A stretch of DNA of 64,000 nucleotides from Streptomyces tubercidicus (GTDB lineage Bacteria > Actinomycetota > Actinomycetes > Streptomycetales > Streptomycetaceae). The stretch spans positions 2,170,001 to 2,234,000 of the forward strand of contig NZ_CP114205.1 of assembly GCF_027497495.1 (NCBI RefSeq). The letters run 5' to 3'. Of this stretch, positions 15,689-23,269 are shown one piece after another (positions within the stretch are counted from its first letter, which is position 1; every line of letters starts with the position of its first letter). The position numbers were made by a program, and so were the translations under genes. Under the pieces are notes generated by a model. The model was not told the origin of the DNA. It did no database searches and worked only from the letters and a program-made list of their open reading frames with translations.

Positions 15689-16981
15689 TTATCGCCCCGG
15701 CGGCTGCGCGGGCGGCGCCGACGGATACGAGCCAGGCGCGCCCGGCTGCTGGTAGGCATTCGGGGGCGACGGATACGGCACAAACCCACCAGGGCCACCT
15801 TGCCCCCCGGGACCCCCCGGAGGCGGACCATTACGCCCATTCTTCTTCTTGACCACCAGCACCACGATCAGGACGACGACAAGAAGACCAACCACACCAC
15901 CGACAATGCCGATGATGACGCCCGGACTCATGCCCTTGCCTGCCTGCTCGCCTTCCTTACCATCACCGGATGCCTTGGACGAGCCATCCTTGAGGGCAGG
16001 CAGCGGCCCGTTCTTCGAGCCGGCGGGAATGTTCGCAGTCAGTGCCTTGGACGGCCTGATGAAACCGTAGCCGTAGTGGGGGTCAGGAAGCTTCTTCCCC
16101 TTCATGTCATCCGGCAGACCGGCAGTCTTCACCAGACGGTTGGCGATCTGGCCGGCGGTCAGGTCCGGGAACTTGGAGCGGAGGAGGGCAGCGGCGGCGG
16201 ATACGTACGCTGCGGAGTCCGACGTACCGTTGGCCAAGCGATAAGGGGTCTCAACTCCCGCCGACCGGATATGAAGCCCTGGGGCCAGCAGCTTGATATG
16301 AGGCCCGTAACTGGAGAACTTCCAGACCTTGAGGTCAATGTCCACCGCTCCGACAGCGAGAACCCCCGGGACCGCAGAAGGAAGACGAGGAATGCTAGAG
16401 CCAGTATTTCCGGATGACGCAACTACCAGAACGTCATGCTTCCGGGCATAGTCAACAGCTGCCTTTTCAGCAGGTGACGTGTCCGCGTAATCCTCGAAAG
16501 ACATGTTTACGATCTTCGCGCCGTGGTCCACGGCATACCTCAACGGCTTCGCATAGGACATCGTCCCAGCTGCGCCGAGGTCAACTCCGACAGGAAGAAT
16601 CTTGGCGTCAGGCGCCAGCCCCTTCACCCCATCGGATCCCTCAGGCCCGTGCCCATGCCCAGCGATGAGCGAAGCCATGGCAGTGCCATGCTCATGCTTC
16701 CCATCCGGGTGATCTGCTGTTCCCCCACCAGAGAGGAAGCTTTTCCCGGGAAGCACACTCCCCTTGAGGTCAGGGTGACTTCCGTCTACCGGGTCGTCGA
16801 TGACCGCGACGGTGACACCCTGGCCGGTCGACACCTTCCAGACATCGTCAGCACCGAAGGACCTCAACGGCCACTGGTCTTTCCTGATCTGATCTGCCGA
16901 AGCAACCGGCGCGGTGCCGAAGAGCAGCGCCCCCGCCACCACCACGCCACCCACCGCACGCAGCGTCCGCGTGAAGCTCAT
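15689..16981 (-). CDS. Mycosin-like subtilisin protease 3 (tandem array)
   Basis: A 430-residue paralogue of mycosin 2. Signal peptide 1-29, Asp62 (AVIDDPVDG), His98 (HEHGTAMASLIAGHGHG), oxyanion Asn192, Ser254 (GTSDSAAYV). One membrane segment near the C-terminus and a Gly/Pro/Tyr-rich cytoplasmic tail, shorter than that of mycosin 2. The start at 16981 is chosen because MSFTRTLRAVGG matches the paralogues and GAGGAAGG lies upstream; the extension to 17044 would read through a hairpin. It is first of the tandem array, downstream of a WXG-domain protein gene and separated from it by a strong hairpin. Confidence 0.92.
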   Translation of the reverse strand: MSFTRTLRAVGGVVVAGALLFGTAPVASADQIRKDQWPLRSFGADDVWKVSTGQGVTVAVIDDPVDGSHPDLKGSVLPGKSFLSGGGTADHPDGKHEHGTAMASLIAGHGHGPEGSDGVKGLAPDAKILPVGVDLGAAGTMSYAKPLRYAVDHGAKIVNMSFEDYADTSPAEKAAVDYARKHDVLVVASSGNTGSSIPRLPSAVPGVLAVGAVDIDLKVWKFSSYGPHIKLLAPGLHIRSAGVETPYRLANGTSDSAAYVSAAAALLRSKFPDLTAGQIANRLVKTAGLPDDMKGKKLPDPHYGYGFIRPSKALTANIPAGSKNGPLPALKDGSSKASGDGKEGEQAGKGMSPGVIIGIVGGVVGLLVVVLIVVLVVKKKNGRNGPPPGGPGGQGGPGGFVPYPSPPNAYQQPGAPGSYPSAPPAQPPGR

Positions 16982-17006
16982 GCCGTTTAACACCTTCCTC
17001 ACAGAG

Positions 17007-17039
17007 TGGGGCCCGCAGCCCGAGGGACTGCGGGCCCCA
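17007..17039 (-). terminator. Hairpin between the Gly-rich WXG gene and the mycosin array
   Basis: A perfect 12-bp stem (17007-17018 with 17028-17039), 9-nt loop, about 33 nt past the stop of the 17072-18559 gene. It resembles the two inter-mycosin hairpins in composition but has a different stem sequence. Confidence 0.7.
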
Positions 17040-17071
17040 AGCATGTCCGCCGATTGCTCGACCGGTCATTC

Positions 17072-18559
17072 CTACTCGATGACCGGGGGAGCCACATTAC
17101 GCTTGGACGTCCAGGTCTCTTCTTCTTCCACAAGGTAGTCGGGACGGTTCGCGTCCCGACCTCCGCCCTCGCCCCTGGCGCCGGGCGCGCCATGCGCGCC
17201 ACCCATCATGCCTGCCGGACGACGTCCGCCACCCGAATTGGCCCCGGGCGCAGTTCCCCCTCGACTGCGGTGCAGGCCGGATCCGCCCTGGGCTCCGCCG
17301 CTGGCTTTGCCACTGGGCGACCCAATGATCCCGCCCTTCTGCCGCGCTTGGGCACCGCCGGAGCTGACGCCCCCGCCGCCCGCGCCCTTTCCGGCACCAC
17401 CACCATGTGCCCCAGCCATGCCCGGCATCCCGGCACGGCCCCCCGATTGGCCACCTCCCGGGGTGGTACCGGGTGCGCCACCCTTGAGACCGCCAGGGCC
17501 ACCACTCTTGAGACCGCCGGGGCCACTGCCCTTCAGGCCGCCAGAGCCGGCGCTCTTGAGACCGCCAGCCCCAGGCATACCGCCCGGCATTCCGGACAAG
17601 CCAGGCCCACCGCTTGGGCCACCGCCGCTGGGCGCGTGGAGACCGCCACCACCGGGGCCGCCGCTGGGGGCTTTGAGCCCGCCGTTGGGGCCATCGTGGA
17701 GGCCATCAAGGCCAGTCCCCACGCTGGGCCCCTTGGGCTTCAGGTTTCCCAGACCACCGCTGACACCGGGGTGCTTGAGGCTCGGGGAGCTGGGCATCTT
17801 AGGAGTGCTACCGGAGTTGCGGGGCCGGCTCGGGAGCTTGAGTCCACCCCCGCCACCCTTCGGTCCGCCACCCGTCGGAATCATGGGGGTGTTAATGGCG
17901 CCTGGATCGTTTGACGGGTCCTTTTGGTGGTCGGGGATCTTGTCGTCACGGTTGGCACGCCCTGGCTCCGGCGCCTTCAGCGCCTTCGAGGCCCTCACAA
18001 ACGACGCGCCCAGCTGCTCCATGGCGATGGTCGACTCGAGCCGAAGCGTCTGCTCATCGTCGAGCCTGTCCTTGTTCGCCTCCAGGAGACCCGTGGCGTC
18101 TTCGCCCTTCTTGAGCATTTCGTCGAGGTCATCGTCGGAGATGTCCCATCCCCAGTCATTGAGGTCGCCGAGTTCCCAGGTTTCCTCCTTCATCCTGACC
18201 TTGTTGATGGCCGTCTGAAGGGCCTTGCCCGACTCGTCCATGACCCGTGCCGTGTGAGTGCACCACGGTTTCCCGGACTCGAAGTTCGCGATGATCTGCT
18301 GAGCCCTCTTCTGGAAGCGATCAGCGGACTCGCCCTGCCAGTGTTCCATCACATCGTCCACAGCCTTGGAGAAACTCTTCTTGTGTGTCTCCAAGGCGTC
18401 GGCAAGGTCCTGCCAGTGCTGAGCGACAGAGTAAAGCACGTCGGGATCGGCACCATCGAGCATGTCCTTCAGACCATTGAAGTTGCTCTGGTTGAAGTCC
18501 GTCACATGCCGATAGCTCTCGTACCTGTCTTCAGGCACGCCGCTCTTTCCTTCACCCAC
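17072..18559 (-). CDS. WXG100-domain protein with Gly/Leu/Lys-rich repeat tail
   Basis: A 495-residue probable T7SS substrate. N-terminal helices contain W74-Q75-G76 (HWQGESADRFQKRAQQI), an authentic WXG turn. A helical segment runs to about residue 195. From about 215 the protein is low-complexity: Gly/Pro/Ser with repeated GGLK units (GGLKSAG, GGLKGSG, GGLKSGG, GGLKGGA). It ends in an acidic/aromatic C-terminus (PDYLVEEEETWTSKRNV). The architecture recalls mycobacterial EspB or PPE-type proteins with Gly-rich tails, without their motifs. I start at GTG 18559 (AAGGGGG upstream); a TTG at 18589 lacks a ribosome binding site, and a GTG 7 codons further in is also possible. It follows the 18609 gene closely. 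Confidence 0.83.
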   Translation of the reverse strand: MGEGKSGVPEDRYESYRHVTDFNQSNFNGLKDMLDGADPDVLYSVAQHWQDLADALETHKKSFSKAVDDVMEHWQGESADRFQKRAQQIIANFESGKPWCTHTARVMDESGKALQTAINKVRMKEETWELGDLNDWGWDISDDDLDEMLKKGEDATGLLEANKDRLDDEQTLRLESTIAMEQLGASFVRASKALKAPEPGRANRDDKIPDHQKDPSNDPGAINTPMIPTGGGPKGGGGGLKLPSRPRNSGSTPKMPSSPSLKHPGVSGGLGNLKPKGPSVGTGLDGLHDGPNGGLKAPSGGPGGGGLHAPSGGGPSGGPGLSGMPGGMPGAGGLKSAGSGGLKGSGPGGLKSGGPGGLKGGAPGTTPGGGQSGGRAGMPGMAGAHGGGAGKGAGGGGVSSGGAQARQKGGIIGSPSGKASGGAQGGSGLHRSRGGTAPGANSGGGRRPAGMMGGAHGAPGARGEGGGRDANRPDYLVEEEETWTSKRNVAPPVIE

Positions 18560-18608
18560 CTGTGGGCCCCCTTTCCCGTCAGCTGACAATCAACCGATGC
18601 ACTCGATG

Positions 18609-18911
18609 TCACATCTTGTTGTCGTGCTCGGCATCGTCGTAGGCTTCCTTCGTCTTCTTGGACTTCTGACCAAAGTCCTCGACCAACTTCTCGATCTTGT
18701 CGACGATTTCACTGTCGATGAATTTCTTCATGTCACTGTGAGCCTTGTGCAACATCTCGTGCTCTTCATACTTCTTCCCCAGAACACTTGACGGCAGGAA
18801 AGTCCCACTGCCGGCCTTGCCCTTCGTGCCGTCCATGTCCTTCAGGACACCATTCAGCTTCCTGACCACTTCATCCAGAGCGTCAAGATCGACGCGATAT
18901 TCCTTAGCCAT
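18609..18911 (-). CDS. Small helical T7SS-associated protein
   Basis: A 100-residue, Lys/Glu-rich, fully helical protein (VDLDALDEVVRKLNGVLKDM, then FIDSEIVDKIEKLVEDFGQK). It has the size and two-helix layout of Esx-type proteins but no W-x-G turn. It sits 49 nt upstream of the WXG/Gly-rich gene and probably forms its partner, similar to small non-WXG partners in other T7SS pairs. Strong ribosome binding site (GGGGAGG) before the ATG. Function beyond this is inference. Confidence 0.8.
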   Translation of the reverse strand: MAKEYRVDLDALDEVVRKLNGVLKDMDGTKGKAGSGTFLPSSVLGKKYEEHEMLHKAHSDMKKFIDSEIVDKIEKLVEDFGQKSKKTKEAYDDAEHDNKM

Positions 18912-18931
18912 TCCTGGCCTCCCCGTGTGTG

Positions 18932-20200
18932 CTATGCGTTCTTCCGTCGCCAGTCTCGGATGGCGATCGATGAGCCGACTACCGCGGCGACGGCCAGAAG
19001 GCCGGCGCCGACGATGTAGATGGAGATGCGGGCGCGCCGTTCCTCGGTGGATTCGCCGATGGTGACGGCGGCCGGCTGGATGTTGGAGCCGTCAGCCGCG
19101 TTGGTGGGCTTGTCCGGCTCGGGTGAGGCGGTGGGCACGGTGTCGTCGTTGAGGGCGGCTACCGGGTCGACGACGCCCCAGCCGATGTTCTGGTCCGCCT
19201 TCGGGCGTACGCGCTCCGCGGTCTGTTCCAGGTGCCAGATGACCTGCTTCGGGGTCCACTTCGGCGTCTCGTTCAGGTGCTTCGCTATCAGGAGGGCCGC
19301 GGCGCCCGCGGCGTAGGGGGCGGCGAAGCTGGTGCCCTGGTCGACGCAGTTGCCGCCGTGGGGGACGGTGGAGACCATGTTCACGCCCGGCGCGGCGATG
19401 TCGACCCAGTCTCCCGGCTGGGAGAAGGGGGCGCGCTCGTTGTTGCGGTCCGAGGCGGCAACGGACAAGACATTGTCGAACTGCTGGAACGCGGCGGGGT
19501 ACATGTTCTTTTTCTGCCCGCTCGCGCCGTCGTTTCCGGCGGACGCGACAATGAGAATGTTGTTCTGGGCGGCCTTCTGGATCGCGGCCTTCAGGCGGAT
19601 CAGCTTTCCCGCGCTGGCGTCCGTGCCCTGGGAGATGTTGATGATGTTGACGTTCTTCTGGACCGCGTATTCGATGGCGGCGGCGAGGCTGTCGGCGGTG
19701 CCGGCCTTCTCCGCGCTGGTCTGCTGCAGCGGAATGACCTTCGCGTCGGGCGCGAGTCCATAGAAACCGGAAGTCGGCTTCGGGCGGGCGGCGATGATGC
19801 CCGCCACCTTGGTGCCGTGGCCGACCTGATCGACGGTGGGCTTGCCGTCACCGCCGACGAACTTCTTGCCGGGGCCTTCGATGTTGGGCTTGATCTGCGA
19901 GTTGCCCGCGTCGATGCCGGTGTCGATGACGGCGACCCGGACGCCCTTCCCACGGGTGTCGGCCCACATCTGGTTCGTCAGGAGGCGCTGGAGGGACCAG
20001 GGGGTCTCTTTGATGTCGTTGGTGCCGAACTTGCACTCACCACTGTTGAGCGGCACGTTCGGGTCCGCGACCGCCGGGGCGGCGGTGACACTCGACAGGC
20101 CGACGATGCACGCCGCCGTGACCAGCGCACCCGCTGCTCGGCGGCGGTGCCCGGCTCGGTGACCAATGGCGCGAGATCCCACGGGCTTTCTGCTCTCCAT
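18932..20200 (-). CDS. mycP: Type VII secretion-associated serine protease mycosin MycP
   Basis: A 422-residue canonical mycosin: signal peptide about 1-46, catalytic Asp93 (AVIDTGID), His128 (QVGHGTKVAG), oxyanion Asn223 (SAGNDG) and Ser291 (GTSFAAPYAAG). One C-terminal membrane helix (IYIVGAGLLAVAAVVGSSIAI) is followed by a short basic tail. Unlike the three tandem paralogues it has the standard DTG and GTSFAAP motifs and no long tail, so it is the best candidate for the core mycosin that stabilises the ESX membrane complex. The upstream in-frame extension to 20308 spans a terminator and is rejected; the ATG at 20200 has only a weak ribosome binding site. It lies downstream of esxA-esxB. 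Confidence 0.93.
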   Translation of the reverse strand: MESRKPVGSRAIGHRAGHRRRAAGALVTAACIVGLSSVTAAPAVADPNVPLNSGECKFGTNDIKETPWSLQRLLTNQMWADTRGKGVRVAVIDTGIDAGNSQIKPNIEGPGKKFVGGDGKPTVDQVGHGTKVAGIIAARPKPTSGFYGLAPDAKVIPLQQTSAEKAGTADSLAAAIEYAVQKNVNIINISQGTDASAGKLIRLKAAIQKAAQNNILIVASAGNDGASGQKKNMYPAAFQQFDNVLSVAASDRNNERAPFSQPGDWVDIAAPGVNMVSTVPHGGNCVDQGTSFAAPYAAGAAALLIAKHLNETPKWTPKQVIWHLEQTAERVRPKADQNIGWGVVDPVAALNDDTVPTASPEPDKPTNAADGSNIQPAAVTIGESTEERRARISIYIVGAGLLAVAAVVGSSIAIRDWRRKNA

Positions 20201-20273
20201 GTGTGGCGAATTGGGCAGGAACGAAAGGTGAGGGGAAGGAGGAGAAGGGGTGAAGGGGTGGTGGACGGCAGAA

Positions 20274-20304
20274 GGGCGAGCGCACTGTTGCAGCGCGCTC
20301 GCCC
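20274..20304 (-). terminator. Terminator after esxB
   Basis: A perfect 10-bp stem (20274-20283 with 20295-20304) with an 11-nt loop lies about 68 nt past the esxB stop and 74 nt before mycP. It should limit readthrough from the highly translated Esx genes. Confidence 0.75.
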
Positions 20305-20371
20305 TCATGGACCACTGTGCGAGCAGCCGTGCTGCTCAGGTATCGCCGTTTCCGGCTCGACTGACCGGAGG

Positions 20372-20665
20372 TCAGCCTCCCCAGATACCGGAGTTCTTGT
20401 GCTCAGTGGCCTGGTAGTTCTGAGCGGCCTGGTCCAGCGCCTTGGCGATGGCCTCAAGCGTCGAGTGCAGGGAAGCGGCACGCTGGTCCCACTCGCGCTG
20501 GCGGGCCTGGTAGCCGTCCTGCGCCGCACCTTCCCAGCTGGCGGCGATCTTCTTGACGCCCGCCTCGAGGTCGTCGAGCTGCTGACGGATGTTGTTGGCC
20601 GTACCGCGCACGTCGGAACTGGCCTGCGAGATCGTCGCGAAATTAACGAGGATCTGGCCTGACAT
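20372..20665 (-). CDS. esxB: WXG100 family T7SS protein EsxB-type
   Basis: A 97-residue WXG100 protein forming a helix-turn-helix hairpin and expected to heterodimerise with the EsxA-type product upstream. W44-E45-G46 is the WXG turn (ASWEGAAQDGYQ), and Y84-x-x-x-E88 (YQATE) matches the C-terminal YxxxD/E secretion signal. Excellent GAGGAG ribosome binding site before the ATG. Second gene of the esxA-esxB unit, with a 122-nt gap. The A/B assignment follows gene order in other Streptomyces loci and could be reversed. Confidence 0.93.
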   Translation of the reverse strand: MSGQILVNFATISQASSDVRGTANNIRQQLDDLEAGVKKIAASWEGAAQDGYQARQREWDQRAASLHSTLEAIAKALDQAAQNYQATEHKNSGIWGG

Positions 20666-20787
20666 GGTGTCTCCTCAGGAGTTGATGCTGCTGGTCGATT
20701 CACACACCACAGCGGGCCGGCGGAATGACCGGCGGCCCCGGGCTGCGGCGGCTGGGCCATTGCGCCACGGTCAGCGGCGCGGCCCCA

Positions 20788-21111
20788 TCATCCGAACGGG
20801 GAAGCCGAGGCGGAGATGTGCGAGATCGACTGCGCCTGCTCCTCTTCGGAGGCGGAGTAGTTCTTGGTGGTCTCGTCGATCGCTTCCTTGATCTCAGCCA
20901 GCAGCTGGTTGAGACGGTTGGCGTCCTCGTTCACCTTTGACTGGAGCTGGTTGTACGAGGAAGCCGCAGCACCCTTCCACCCAGACGTGATGGTGTCGAC
21001 GACCGTGTTCAGGCGCGAGATCTCGCCCTGGATCGACTGGTTGACCGAGGAGATCTTGCCGCTGAACGCGACCATCTCCTCCTCGGTGGTTGTGTACTGC
21101 TGACCAGCCAT
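20788..21111 (-). CDS. esxA: WXG100 family T7SS protein EsxA-type
   Basis: A 107-residue WXG100 protein with W45-K46-G47 (SGWKGAAASSYNQ) between two amphipathic helices and a YxxxE motif at Y85-E89 (YSASE) in the C-terminal tail. MAGQQYTTTEEEM is the typical Streptomyces N-terminus. The extension to 21150 is rejected because GGGGGA sits upstream of 21111. First gene of the Esx pair, preceded by a regulatory gap with a perfect palindrome (21247-21265). Confidence 0.94.
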   Translation of the reverse strand: MAGQQYTTTEEEMVAFSGKISSVNQSIQGEISRLNTVVDTITSGWKGAAASSYNQLQSKVNEDANRLNQLLAEIKEAIDETTKNYSASEEEQAQSISHISASASPFG

Positions 21112-21421
21112 AGTCAACGTCCCCCATGAGACTCGTACGTCGTACCGCACCGGGCAGCCACAGGCGCTCGCGCGGCAGGCATCTCCTGCTGACGCCTTTG
21201 GCTACTTTAACCACTCGATATGGCTCATCCCAACAGGGGGACGACGGTTGTGACGGGATCACAACACTGCCAACTGGCCGTCGGTGAAACGTCGTTCACG
21301 GGAAACGGACAGATGTGCCGCTATCGGTCATTCGGTGGCAGGCTCGGACCGGTGAAGATCACAACGAGAAGTCGGTGGCGTTCTCGGCGGAAAAACTGCG
21401 ATGGAAGAATCCGGGGTGCAC
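21112..21421 (-). promoter_or_regulatory. esxA upstream region with palindrome
   Basis: A gap between esxA and the eccB terminator. It contains a perfect 7-5-7 palindrome, GTTGTGA-cggga-TCACAAC (21247-21265). It also has a second half site TCACAAC (21359-21365), a 5-bp inverted repeat GTGAA...TTCAC (21284-21299) and an AT-rich patch with a possible minus-strand TAAAGT (about 21204-21209). The palindrome has the look of a dimeric regulator operator controlling esxA-esxB; the regulator is unknown. Confidence 0.5.
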
Positions 21422-21468
21422 CGAGGGCCGTACCGAATGCCCCTTTCCGGGGTTCGGTACGGCCCTCG
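21422..21468 (-). terminator. Terminator after eccB
   Basis: A perfect 16-bp stem (21422-21437 with 21453-21468) begins 6 nt after the eccB stop. It is strong and well placed and separates eccB from the esxA regulatory region. Confidence 0.88.
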
Positions 21469-21474
21469 CTCATA

Positions 21475-23070
21475 TCAGGACGACTGCGGCTTCTTGGCGC
21501 TCGGGATGTCCAGCGACGGGCCGGTCGAGAGGAGTTCGGACCAGGCCTTCAGGATCAGCGGCGGATGGGTGCCCTCGTAGCCGAGGTGCACCTTTGCCTT
21601 GTCCTGTTCGTCGTCGGCCTTACCGGACTTGCCGTCGCTGTCATTGTTCTTCGGCAGCGGATAGCGCAGCCCGGTGTCGGTGATCAGGAACTGGCTGCCG
21701 GTCTTGTCCTCGGGGGTGCGCACCTGGGTGTAGAGCAGACCGCTGCCGGGGGTGACGTACGAGTTGGCTCCGGTGGCGATTTTGACCGGGTAGTCCTTGC
21801 CGACCCAGGTCTGCATGTCCGGCACACCGTTCGGGTAGTTGAGCTGCTTCTCCTCGCCACCCGGGAGCTTGATGTTCTTGCCGTTGTAGACGCTGCAGGA
21901 GACACCGTTTCGCGTGGGACGGGTCAGTCCGCCGGTCTGGGAACCCTTGTCGAACTCATTGGCCACCGAGAGGCTCTCGCGGGGCCACGGGGAAGGAAAG
22001 CCGCCGAAAGTCCCCATGAAGTTCGTCGCATTACCCGAGTCGTCCTGCTTCGGGACGATGGTGTTGACCGCGATCTGTTCGGGCTTGATCCGCGAACCGT
22101 CGGGGTGCAGCCGCTGGGCGTTGGCGCCTTCCTCCAGGAGGTTCGCCACGAAGTCCGACACCTGCTCGACGCCGTCCTTCTCCACGACGTACTTCTGACC
22201 GCTGCTGTCCTGGAGGATCGAGCCGACGGTCTTGGCCCGCGCCGGCACCTTCGTGTCGGTGGTCTGGCTGCCCGCCTGGGGGACGACGGGCATGGTGATG
22301 CCGAGCTCCGGCGGGAGCACCAGGAGGGTGTCCATGAACTCCTGCGACACCGGCTGCGGCTTGGCGGAGCGGAAGATGATGCGGCGCAGGGTGTTGTTGA
22401 CCGCTTCGCTGCGGCTGCTGAACGCGAATGCCTTGCCCTCGCTGTCGACCAGCCACTTCTTGTGCTGGGGATCCTCGACGAACAGCGCCTGGCTCGGGCC
22501 GAGTTTGCCCCTGCCCTCGACGGCCTCCTTGTCCTTGCCGCCCAGGACGAACACGGACTGCTGGGGCTTGCTGTTCAGGCCGCTGCCGGGGCGGTTGCAC
22601 ACCGCCCAGGTCTTGGGCGCATCCGCGTCCTCCTTACCGGGCAGCCGGTCGGGGGCGTAGGGAATGCCGAGGGCCGGTCCGTGCGGGATCTTTCCGTCCA
22701 GTTCGGCTTCCTTGACCTTGACCACCGTGAAGTTCGGGTCGATAAGCAGCCGGGCGGAGGCGAGGTTAAGGATCGGGTGCAGCAGTTTCTGCTTGCCCTG
22801 CTGCAGGACGATATAACGCGTGGTGGATTTGTCCCCGACGATGACATTCTTTCCGACCTCGTCCCAGCCTTGCGGGGCAACCGGTTTGAGAATGCCACAG
22901 GCGCCGAATCCGACGAGGACCACGACCCCCATCACGATGCTCGGCACGACCGCCTTCAGGGGCCTGGGGGCGCTCTCGATCGAACCGTTCGGCAGCGGCT
23001 TCAAAAATGCCGCATTCGTACGCTTTCGAGCGAACGAATACGCATTCAGCTCGTCCCGACGTGATGCCAT
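21475..23070 (-). CDS. eccB: Type VII secretion protein EccB
   Basis: EccB is a core ESX membrane component with one membrane helix and a large extracytoplasmic domain. The 531-residue protein starts MASRRDELNAYSFARKR, the conserved EccB N-terminal motif. The single membrane segment is at about 39-60, followed by a long exported domain with the family repeats (YIVLQQGKQKLLHPILNLASA, QDSSGQKYVVEKDGV). The protein lies downstream of a start at 23070 with GGGGAGA upstream; the in-frame extension to 23463 overlaps the divergent eccE and is rejected. Expected to work with EccC/D/E in the hexameric pore. Confidence 0.95.
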   Translation of the reverse strand: MASRRDELNAYSFARKRTNAAFLKPLPNGSIESAPRPLKAVVPSIVMGVVVLVGFGACGILKPVAPQGWDEVGKNVIVGDKSTTRYIVLQQGKQKLLHPILNLASARLLIDPNFTVVKVKEAELDGKIPHGPALGIPYAPDRLPGKEDADAPKTWAVCNRPGSGLNSKPQQSVFVLGGKDKEAVEGRGKLGPSQALFVEDPQHKKWLVDSEGKAFAFSSRSEAVNNTLRRIIFRSAKPQPVSQEFMDTLLVLPPELGITMPVVPQAGSQTTDTKVPARAKTVGSILQDSSGQKYVVEKDGVEQVSDFVANLLEEGANAQRLHPDGSRIKPEQIAVNTIVPKQDDSGNATNFMGTFGGFPSPWPRESLSVANEFDKGSQTGGLTRPTRNGVSCSVYNGKNIKLPGGEEKQLNYPNGVPDMQTWVGKDYPVKIATGANSYVTPGSGLLYTQVRTPEDKTGSQFLITDTGLRYPLPKNNDSDGKSGKADDEQDKAKVHLGYEGTHPPLILKAWSELLSTGPSLDIPSAKKPQSS

Positions 23071-23269
23071 TGTTGCTTTCTCTCCCCGCCTGTCGGATCC
23101 ACATCGACCGCCCCCGGCACTCACGCCGCAGCGCCCTCTACTATGCCGTGTGTCGATCGACCCGTACGGTACGGGTGCCACCTTCCAACGCACCAGTCTC
23201 AGCAGCGGCCGATACGCCTGGTCGATACGCATAGAGGCCCACACCACCAGTAGAGGAGCAGGCCGGGGG
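23071..23269. promoter_or_regulatory. Divergent eccB/eccE promoter region
   Basis: A 199-bp gap between divergent core T7SS genes, lower in GC than its flanks, so it must contain promoters for both units. No clear dyad operator was seen. Confidence 0.45.
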
